NCBI RefSeq assembly: GCF_014205255.1
Contig: NZ_JACHNE010000001.1
Coordinates: forward strand, 7,502,001 to 7,566,000
Length of the DNA: 64,000 bases
Source: Streptomyces caelestis
GTDB lineage: Bacteria > Actinomycetota > Actinomycetes > Streptomycetales > Streptomycetaceae
Reading direction: 5' to 3'
Shown: positions 58,108 to 64,000 of the stretch, piece after piece
Position numbering within the stretch: position 1 is the stretch's first letter
Layout: the number at the start of each line of letters is the position of its first letter
Made by a program: the position numbers and the translations under genes
The notes under the pieces: generated by a model
Databases searched by the model: none
What the model saw: only the letters and a program-made list of their open reading frames with translations
Told to the model about the DNA's origin: nothing

Positions 58108-58983
58108 GTGCCCAAGGACTCGTATCTCGTCGGACTGATCGGTTCCGGCATCGGCCCGTCGCTGAGCCCGGCGCTGCACGAGCGGGAGGGCGACCGGCAG
58201 GGCCTGCGCCTGCTGTACCGGCTGATCGACATCGACCCGCTGGGAGTGCCGCCCGAGGCGGTGGGCGATCTGGTGCGGGCCGCCCGCGACCTCGGGTACG
58301 ACGGGCTCAACATCACGCACCCCTGCAAGCAGCTCGTCATCGAGCACCTGGACGCACTCGCCCCGCAGGCCGAGGCGCTGGGCGCGGTCAACACCGTCGT
58401 CTTCGAGGACGGCCGCGCGGTCGGCCACAACACGGACGTCACCGGTTTCGCCGCGTCCTTCGCGCGCGGGCTGCCCGACGCGCCGCTGGAGCGGGTCGTG
58501 CAGCTGGGCGCCGGCGGCGCGGGCGCGGCCGTCGCGCACGCCATGCTCACCCTCGGCGCCGAGCGGGTCACCGTCGTCGACGCCCTGCCCGACCGGGCCG
58601 CCGCCCTGGCCGGCTCCCTGAACCGCGCCTTCGGCCGGGGCCGTGCCGCCGCCGCGGCCCCGGACCGGCAGGCGCGGCTGCTCGCGCACGCCGACGGCAT
58701 CGTCCACGCCACGCCCACCGGCATGGCGGCCCACCCCGGCCTGCCCCTGCCCGCAGGACTGCTCCACTCCGGGCTGTGGGTCGCCGAGGTCGTCTACCGC
58801 CCGCTGGAGACCGAACTGCTGCGCACCGCCCGCGCGCTGGGCTGCGCCACCCTCGACGGCGGCGGCATGGCCGCCTTCCAGGCCGCCGACGCGTTCCGCC
58901 TGTTCACCGGGCGGGAACCCGACGCCGCGCGGATGCTGGCGGACCTGACCGAACTGGCCGGAGCCGTAGGGGCATCGAACTGA
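58108..58983 (+). CDS. Shikimate/quinate 5-dehydrogenase
   Basis: The 291-residue AroE-fold enzyme has SLSPALHE, NITHPCKQL with the catalytic Lys, NTVVFEDGRAVGHNTDVTGF with the catalytic Asp, and the GAGGAGAAVAHAM nucleotide loop. The nucleotide-loop end lacks an obvious NADP-specific Arg-Ser pair, so NAD use is possible, as in catabolic quinate/shikimate dehydrogenases. GTG 58108 follows GGGAGG. It is followed after 14 bp by the dehydratase gene, so a catabolic role is more likely than aromatic amino acid synthesis. Confidence 0.88.
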   Translation: MPKDSYLVGLIGSGIGPSLSPALHEREGDRQGLRLLYRLIDIDPLGVPPEAVGDLVRAARDLGYDGLNITHPCKQLVIEHLDALAPQAEALGAVNTVVFEDGRAVGHNTDVTGFAASFARGLPDAPLERVVQLGAGGAGAAVAHAMLTLGAERVTVVDALPDRAAALAGSLNRAFGRGRAAAAAPDRQARLLAHADGIVHATPTGMAAHPGLPLPAGLLHSGLWVAEVVYRPLETELLRTARALGCATLDGGGMAAFQAADAFRLFTGREPDAARMLADLTELAGAVGASN

Positions 58984-58997
58984 AGAGAGGTACCGAC

Positions 58998-60791
58998 GTG
59001 CGCACGTCCATCGCCACCGTCTCCCTCAGCGGATCCCTCACCGAGAAGCTCACGGCCGCGGCCCGGGCCGGCTTCGACGGGGTGGAGATCTTCGAGAACG
59101 ACCTGCTGGCCAGCCCCCTCACCCCCGAGGACATCCGCGCCCGCTGCGCCGACCTCGGCCTCACGGTCGACCTGTACCAGCCGATGCGGGATGTCGAGGC
59201 AGTCCCCGGGGACGAGTTCGACCGGAACCTGCGGCGGGCCCGCCACAAGTTCGAGCTGATGCGCAGGCTCGGCGCCGACACGGTCCTCGTCTGCTCCAGC
59301 GTCTCCCCGCAGGCGGTGGACGACGACGCCCTCGCCGCCGAGCAGCTGAGCCGGCTCGCCGACCTCGCCCGGGACTTCGGGATCCGGGTGGCCTACGAGG
59401 CGCTCGCCTGGGGGCGGCACGTCAGTACGTACGACCACGCCTGGCGCATCGTCGAGTCGGCCGGGCATCCCGCCCTCGGCACCTGCCTGGACAGCTTCCA
59501 CATCCTCTCGCGCGGCTCGGACCCCAAGGGGATCGAGGACATCCCCGGCGAGAAGATCTTCTTCCTCCAGCTCGCCGACGCCCCGCTGCTCGCCATGGAC
59601 GTCCTCCAGTGGAGCCGCCATTACCGCTGCTTCCCGGGCCAGGGCGGCTTCGACGTCGCCGGCCTGGTGCGGCACGTGCTGCGCACCGGCTACGAAGGAC
59701 CGCTCTCCCTGGAGGTCTTCAACGACGTCTTCCGGCAGGCCGAGGCCGGTCCGACCGCCGTCGACGCCCGGCGTTCCCTGCTGGTCCTCCAGGAGGCGGT
59801 GGGCCGGGCCGCCCTGCCCGGGCCCGTCGTCCCCACCGGTGTCGCCTTCGCGGAGCTGGTGACGCCCGACGCCGAACCGCTCACCACCCTGCTCGGCGCC
59901 CTCGGCTTCACCCGCACCGCCCGCCATCGCGGCAAGCCCGTCGCCCTGTGGGAGCAGGGGGACGCCCGGATCCTGGTCAACACCGGGCCGGCCGTCCGCC
60001 GCGACGGCACCCAGCTCGCCGCGATCGGGCTGGAGTCACCGGACCCGGCCGCGGCGGCCCGGCGTGCCGAGGCGCTGCTGGCTCCCGTCCTGCCGCGCCG
60101 CCGGGCACCCGAGGACGCCCCGCTCGACGCGGTCGCCGCCCCCGACGGCACGGAGCTGTTCTTCTGCGCCACCGGCCGCCCGGGCCTGCCCGACTGGCGG
60201 GCCGACTTCGAGGACACCGGCGCGGCACCCGCCGCCACGGGCTTGCGCATCGACCACCTCGCCCTCACCCAGCCCTGGCACCACTTCGACGAGGCGGCCC
60301 TCTTCCACCACGGTGTGCTCGGCCTGCACGCCCAGGAGAGCGTGGACGTCGCCGACCCCTACGGTCTGCTGCGCAGCCGTGCCGTGACCAACGCCGACGG
60401 CAGCGTCCGGATCGCCCTCACCGTCGGCCCCGCGCCCACGGACGACACCGTCCACGCCCAGCACATCGCCCTGGCCACCGACGACGTGGTCGCCTCGGCC
60501 CGCCGCTTCCGGGCGGCCGGCGGCAGCCTGCTGCCCGTCCCGGCGAACTACTACGACGATCTCGCCGCCCGCTTCGAGTTCGCCGACGGCGAGCTGGAGA
60601 CCTACCGCGACCTCGGCATCCTCTACGACCGCGACGCCCAGGGCGTCTTCCGCCACTGCTACACCCGCACCGTCGGCCGCGTCTTCCTCGAACTGGTCCA
60701 GCGCGACGACGGCTACCGGGGCTACGGCGCCGCGAACGCCCCGGTACGGCTGGCGGCACAGCACGCGGTGCGGGCCCTCACTGGCGGCTGA
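58998..60791 (+). CDS. 3-Dehydroshikimate dehydratase fused to an HPPD/VOC-like domain (QuiC1 type)
   Basis: The 597-residue fusion has an N-terminal sugar-phosphate-isomerase-like TIM barrel (about 1-275, with RVAYEALAWGR and GTCLDSFHILSRG metal-site segments) and a C-terminal two-module HPPD/VOC half. The latter keeps the His, His, Glu facial-triad positions (RIDHLAL, AQHIALATDD, FLELVQRDDGY). Similar fusions in Pseudomonas make protocatechuate from dehydroshikimate; whether the second half is catalytic is unresolved. GTG 58998 follows GAGAGG. Its 3' end overlaps the convergent gene by 14 bp. Confidence 0.88.
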   Translation: MRTSIATVSLSGSLTEKLTAAARAGFDGVEIFENDLLASPLTPEDIRARCADLGLTVDLYQPMRDVEAVPGDEFDRNLRRARHKFELMRRLGADTVLVCSSVSPQAVDDDALAAEQLSRLADLARDFGIRVAYEALAWGRHVSTYDHAWRIVESAGHPALGTCLDSFHILSRGSDPKGIEDIPGEKIFFLQLADAPLLAMDVLQWSRHYRCFPGQGGFDVAGLVRHVLRTGYEGPLSLEVFNDVFRQAEAGPTAVDARRSLLVLQEAVGRAALPGPVVPTGVAFAELVTPDAEPLTTLLGALGFTRTARHRGKPVALWEQGDARILVNTGPAVRRDGTQLAAIGLESPDPAAAARRAEALLAPVLPRRRAPEDAPLDAVAAPDGTELFFCATGRPGLPDWRADFEDTGAAPAATGLRIDHLALTQPWHHFDEAALFHHGVLGLHAQESVDVADPYGLLRSRAVTNADGSVRIALTVGPAPTDDTVHAQHIALATDDVVASARRFRAAGGSLLPVPANYYDDLAARFEFADGELETYRDLGILYDRDAQGVFRHCYTRTVGRVFLELVQRDDGYRGYGAANAPVRLAAQHAVRALTGG

Positions 60792-62244
60792 CGGTGCGGG
60801 TGATGCCGGTGACGACCGTCGTGGCGAGGATCCAGCCCGTGAGCACCAGGGTGTAGGAGAGCCACTGGTACCCGCCGGTGGGGGCGAACGCGCCCTCCTG
60901 CCCGAAGGAGATCACCGGCAGCAGCAGGTCGAGCGTGTAGAAGACCGGGTTGAACTGCGGGGCCTCGTCCGCCTTCAACGGCTCGGGGTGGTGCAGTGCG
61001 TAGGCGAGGGAGCCGATCACCAGCAGCGACACCAGCCAGCCGGCGGCGCGCAGGGGCCGGAAGCCGTAGCCGACGGCCGCGTCCTGGACATAGCCCCACA
61101 ACCGGCCGTACCACGGCAGGATGCCCCGGCGGCGGCGCTGCTTGGCGAGCTGGACGACGCGGGCGGCGTCGTCGTCGCCGATCCGGCGGTAGGCCGCGGT
61201 CAACTGCTCGTAGGCGTGCGGGACATAGCCCTCGCGGTCCCGCTCCAGCATCGCCAGGCGCCGCTCGGCGGGCTCGTGCGGAGTGAGGGAGGTGTAGACG
61301 AGGCTGTTGAGCAGGACCTCCTCGGGGACCACGTCCGGTTCGAGGAACAGGACGTCCAGCTGGGCGCGGCGCAGGTTGAGGGCGCCTGCCATGGGCGGGC
61401 TCCTGCGCAGCCAGAGCTCCCCGACGGTGCAGCTGCTGGCGCGCAGTGCCGTGCTACCGGGGTTCGCCAGGCGCGCGTAGGACAGGTCGAGACGGCCCGC
61501 GACCCGCGCGCCGCGCAGGCCGATCCAGCCGAGGACGTCCACGTCGCGCAGCAGGACGTCGCCCTCCACCGTGAGCGTCTCCGCGTCGAGGGCGACCTCA
61601 CCGGTACCGGCCTCCAGCCGCGCCTGGCTGAGGTCGATCGTCCCGGCGATCGAGGAGCCCGTCAGACGCACCTCGCCGCGGGCGCGCAGTCCCGGCGCCG
61701 ACAGGCCGTCGCCGACGGTCACATGGTTGAGCTGGAGCGCGGCCTGACCCGCGGGCGGTTCGCCGACAGCGGCCCTGTCCATGAAAAGCGCCCCGGAGAT
61801 CTGCGCCCCGCCGAGCCGGACGGGCCCCTCGAACAGGCAGTCCGACATGCGCAGCACGCCGTCCACGCGCAGGGTGGCGGCGTCCAGCCCGGGCAGCACG
61901 GAGTCGCGCAGGTTCAGCTGCCGCAGCCGCGCCCCGTACAGGACGGGGACGTTCTCGAAGGAGCAGTCGCTGAGGCGCACGGCGTGGTCGACCTCTCCGT
62001 ATTTGAGGTCCAACACGCCCGTGATCCGCGCGCCCGCCAGTCGGAGGGCGGCCGTCTCCCCGTCCTCCTGTGGAGCGCTCAGCAGCAGGGCCCGCAGCAC
62101 GGCCGCCCGTACGGTCCGTTCGGGTCCCCAGTCCGCGCCCCGCGCCGGGTCCTCGTCCGCCGGCCCCCGGAAGTCCACGTCGTCCCCGCGTGGAAAGGCG
62201 CGCCACACCCGCACCTCGGCGGGCGTCATGTCGTCGATCTCCAT
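60778..62244 (-). CDS. Pentapeptide-like repeat protein with C-terminal membrane domain
   Basis: The 488 residues show an N-terminal helical cap, then irregular A(D/N)LxG-like quadrilateral repeats from about 65 to 300 (LRLAGARITGVLDLKYGEV, LRMSDCLFEG, LRGARVAGRLDLSYARL), and two transmembrane segments near 405-425 and 465-482. Databases often label such streptomycete proteins membrane-associated oxidoreductase without evidence. No cofactor site is visible. The function is unknown. Confidence 0.8.
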   Translation of the reverse strand: MEIDDMTPAEVRVWRAFPRGDDVDFRGPADEDPARGADWGPERTVRAAVLRALLLSAPQEDGETAALRLAGARITGVLDLKYGEVDHAVRLSDCSFENVPVLYGARLRQLNLRDSVLPGLDAATLRVDGVLRMSDCLFEGPVRLGGAQISGALFMDRAAVGEPPAGQAALQLNHVTVGDGLSAPGLRARGEVRLTGSSIAGTIDLSQARLEAGTGEVALDAETLTVEGDVLLRDVDVLGWIGLRGARVAGRLDLSYARLANPGSTALRASSCTVGELWLRRSPPMAGALNLRRAQLDVLFLEPDVVPEEVLLNSLVYTSLTPHEPAERRLAMLERDREGYVPHAYEQLTAAYRRIGDDDAARVVQLAKQRRRRGILPWYGRLWGYVQDAAVGYGFRPLRAAGWLVSLLVIGSLAYALHHPEPLKADEAPQFNPVFYTLDLLLPVISFGQEGAFAPTGGYQWLSYTLVLTGWILATTVVTGITRTVSRQ

Positions 62245-62265
62245 CAGCGGGGACTCTGACGTGCT

Positions 62266-62295
62266 CGGCCGGAGGTGTCAACTCACCTCCGGCCG
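62266..62295 (-). terminator. Terminator of the pgi-gnd-phosphatase operon
   Basis: A perfect 12-bp stem (62266-62277 with 62284-62295) has a TCAACT loop, 7 bp beyond the phosphatase stop in the leftward direction. Confidence 0.8.
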
Positions 62296-62302
62296 GGGCC
62301 GG

Positions 62303-62890
62303 TTACGCCCTGGTGTTCCACTCCGCGATCACGGGCCGGCCGTGTTCGGTCGACAGCCGACTGACCGTGCCCGTCTCCAGGCGGAACAGCCGCCCCTCCG
62401 ACGGCGGCAGGCCCAGCCGACGGGCGGTCAGGACGCGGAGGAAGTGGCCGTGCGCCACCAGGAGCACGTCGCCCTCGGGCAGCGCTTCCGTCACCCGGGA
62501 CAGCACCCGGTCGGCCCGCTCGCCGACCTCCTCGGGGGACTCGCCCGGTTCGCCGTCGGGGCCGGGCGGGCCCCCGTCGGTCCACAGGTCCCAGTCGGGG
62601 CGGGTGCGGTGTATCTCCTCGGTGGTGACGCCCTCGTAGGCGCCGTAGTACCACTCGTGCAGGTCCGCGTCCCGCACGGTTCCCGTCAGACCCGCGAGTT
62701 CGGCCGTGCGCACCGCGCGGCCGAGCGGGCTGGTGAGGACCAGCGCGAAGGACCGGCCCGCCAGGAGCGGAGCCAGCGACTTGGCCTGCTCCTCGCCGTT
62801 CGGGGTGAGGGGCAGGTCGGTGAAGCTGGTGTGCTGTCCGCTCCGGCTCCACTCCGTCTCGCCGTGGCGGACCAGCAGCAGATCACCCAC
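62303..62890 (-). CDS. Histidine-phosphatase-superfamily protein (phosphoglycerate mutase-like)
   Basis: The 195-residue enzyme has the phosphohistidine motif LLVRHGETEW near residues 5-14, an LTSPLGRAVRTAEL segment and the second catalytic His in VLLVAHGHFLRVL. Proteins of this size act on sugar phosphates or cofactors rather than as glycolytic mutase. It lies 4 bp after gnd and is co-transcribed with it, so a sugar-phosphate substrate is plausible. Confidence 0.9.
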   Translation of the reverse strand: MGDLLLVRHGETEWSRSGQHTSFTDLPLTPNGEEQAKSLAPLLAGRSFALVLTSPLGRAVRTAELAGLTGTVRDADLHEWYYGAYEGVTTEEIHRTRPDWDLWTDGGPPGPDGEPGESPEEVGERADRVLSRVTEALPEGDVLLVAHGHFLRVLTARRLGLPPSEGRLFRLETGTVSRLSTEHGRPVIAEWNTRA

Positions 62891-62894
62891 GGCG

Positions 62895-63779
62895 CTACGC
62901 CTTCTTTGCGGACTCGACGGCGTGCCCGCCGAACTGGTTGCGCAGCGCCGCGATCATCTTCATCTGCGGGGAGTCGTCCTGCCGGGAGGCGAACCGGGAG
63001 AAGAGGGAGGCGGTGATCGCGGGCAGCGGCACGGAGTTGTCGATCGCGGCCTCCACGGTCCAGCGTCCCTCGCCGGAGTCCTGGGCGTAGCCCCGCAGGC
63101 CCTCCAGGTGCTCGTCCTCGTCGAGCGCGTTGACCGCGAGGTCCAGCAGCCAGGAGCGGATGACGGTGCCTTCCTGCCAGGAGCGGAACACCTCGCGGAC
63201 GTTGTCCACCGAGTCCACGGCCTCCAGCAGTTCCCAGCCCTCGGCGTAGGCCTGCATCATCGCGTACTCGATGCCGTTGTGGACCATCTTCGCGAAGTGC
63301 CCGGCGCCCACCCGGCCCGCGTGGACGAAGCCGTACGGGCCCTCCGGCTTGAGCGCCTCGAAGATCGGCAGGAGCCGGTCGACGGTCTCCTTCTCGCCGC
63401 CGACCATCAGGGCGTAGCCGTTCTTCAGGCCCCACACGCCGCCGGAGACGCCCGCGTCGACGAAGCCGATGCCGCGCTTGCTCAGCTCCTCGGCGTGCTT
63501 CTCGTCGTCCGTCCAGCGGGAGTTGCCGCCGTCGACCACCGTGTCGTACGGCTTGAGGAGGCCCGCCAGCTGGTCGATGACGTGCTGGGTGGGGCCGCCG
63601 GCCGGGACCATGACCCAGACCGTGCGCGGCGCCTGAAGCTGGTTGACGAGGTCGGCCAGACTGGCCACGTCGGACTTCTCCGGGTCGGTGTCGTAGCCGA
63701 TGACGGTGTGGCCGGCGTTGCGCAGGCGGTCGCGCATGTTGCCGCCCATCTTGCCGAGACCCACAAGACCGATCTGCAT
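62895..63779 (-). CDS. gnd: 6-Phosphogluconate dehydrogenase, short (NAD-type) form
   Basis: The 294-residue enzyme has GLGKMGGNMRDRLR, then GYDTDPEKSD, the DGGNS segment and the Lys/Asn catalytic region GAGHFAKMVHNGIEYAMMQ. The family has a 470-residue NADP form and this short form, which is typically NAD-linked. An Asp after the second strand (YDTD) supports NAD preference. It lies between pgi upstream and the phosphatase downstream. Confidence 0.92.
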   Translation of the reverse strand: MQIGLVGLGKMGGNMRDRLRNAGHTVIGYDTDPEKSDVASLADLVNQLQAPRTVWVMVPAGGPTQHVIDQLAGLLKPYDTVVDGGNSRWTDDEKHAEELSKRGIGFVDAGVSGGVWGLKNGYALMVGGEKETVDRLLPIFEALKPEGPYGFVHAGRVGAGHFAKMVHNGIEYAMMQAYAEGWELLEAVDSVDNVREVFRSWQEGTVIRSWLLDLAVNALDEDEHLEGLRGYAQDSGEGRWTVEAAIDNSVPLPAITASLFSRFASRQDDSPQMKMIAALRNQFGGHAVESAKKA

Positions 63780-63785
63780 GTCAGT

Positions 63786-64000
63786 TCACTTCCCGAGTTT
63801 GCGGTAGGCGGCCACCAGCGCGGCCGTGGACGAATCGAGACCGGGGACGTCCGCGCCCTCGGTCAGGGCGGGCTCGACGCGCTTGGCGAGGACCTTGCCG
63901 AGCTCGACGCCCCACTGGTCGAAGGAGTCGATGTTCCACACCGCGCCCTGCACGAACACCTTGTGCTCGTAGAGGGCGACCAGCTGGCCGAGGACCGACG
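63786..64000 (-). CDS. pgi: Glucose-6-phosphate isomerase, C-terminal fragment
   Basis: Read leftward from the window edge the frame encodes LVALYEHKVFVQG, WNIDSFDQWGVELGK and ends AAYRKLGK before a TGA at 63786-63788. These are the conserved C-terminal residues of bacterial Pgi, including the catalytic Lys region. The rest lies beyond the window. It is 6 bp before gnd and is co-transcribed with it. Confidence 0.9.
   Translation of the reverse strand, partial: SVLGQLVALYEHKVFVQGAVWNIDSFDQWGVELGKVLAKRVEPALTEGADVPGLDSSTAALVAAYRKLGK

Overview
The window is high-GC actinobacterial DNA, almost certainly a Streptomyces chromosome. Third codon positions are strongly G/C-biased, GTG and TTG starts are common, and translationally coupled ATGA/GTGA overlaps are frequent. 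It also carries the XRE/DUF397/HATPase trio typical of streptomycetes. As I recall the S. coelicolor map, the order from the CDP-alcohol phosphotransferase through the GTP cyclohydrolase II homologue to gnd and pgi (about 43.3-64 kb) resembles the SCO6648-SCO6659 region. That synteny is from memory, not from a search.

Left part (0-17.5 kb). The first block is oxalate catabolism: a CoA-ligase (-) diverges from oxalyl-CoA decarboxylase (oxc) and formyl-CoA transferase (frc), followed by a PAS protein and tRNA-Leu(GAG). Next is an aromatic-degradation block: an MFS transporter and an AcoR-like AAA+/Fis regulator (-) diverge from a flavoprotein phenol hydroxylase, an intradiol dioxygenase and a maleylacetate reductase, which fit a hydroxyquinol-type route to 3-oxoadipate. 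An NmrA-like protein and a YceI-domain protein follow. The same 17-bp dyad lies before the hydroxylase and before the YceI gene. An EF-G paralogue follows, preceded by a 38-codon ORF and a perfect 14-bp hairpin. The 3' end of the EF-G paralogue, stop codon included, is repeated three times as a 66-bp unit.

Middle part (18.5-39.7 kb) reads as a defence or accessory island. It holds a membrane-anchored NTPase with 14 WD40 repeats, a UvrD-like helicase with a RelE-like N-terminus, a soluble Ser/Thr kinase, the regulator trio, a complete type I restriction-modification operon (hsdM-hsdS-hsdR), a solitary methylase with an HsdS-like tail, and a TIGR04141/DUF6119 protein. Its left edge carries a decayed copy of the 3' end of the ParA/CooC-like ATPase gene that lies intact just beyond the right edge, in the same orientation. 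That ATPase gene has a Zur-box-like sequence upstream of its start.

Right part (40.8-64 kb). After an orphan solute-binding lipoprotein, a RidA protein and an HxlR regulator comes the most interesting locus (43.3-50.7 kb). It encodes a CDP-alcohol phosphotransferase, a BchC-like dehydrogenase, a degenerate 6-pyruvoyl-tetrahydropterin-synthase homologue, a GT4 glycosyltransferase, a methyltransferase, a UPF0104/LPG-synthase-like membrane protein, a creatininase-family amidohydrolase, and a GTP cyclohydrolase II with Met at position 120 instead of the usual Tyr. Together these suggest an uncharacterised, GTP-derived, glycosylated and methylated metabolite or lipid. Beyond it are a saccharopine-dehydrogenase-like pair, a serine hydrolase, an ArsR/VOC pair, a shikimate/quinate-to-protocatechuate unit (MHS transporter, TetR, AroE-like, dehydroshikimate dehydratase), a pentapeptide-like membrane protein, and a leftward operon of pgi (partial), gnd and a histidine phosphatase.

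No rRNA, CRISPR array, insertion sequence or integrase was recognised.
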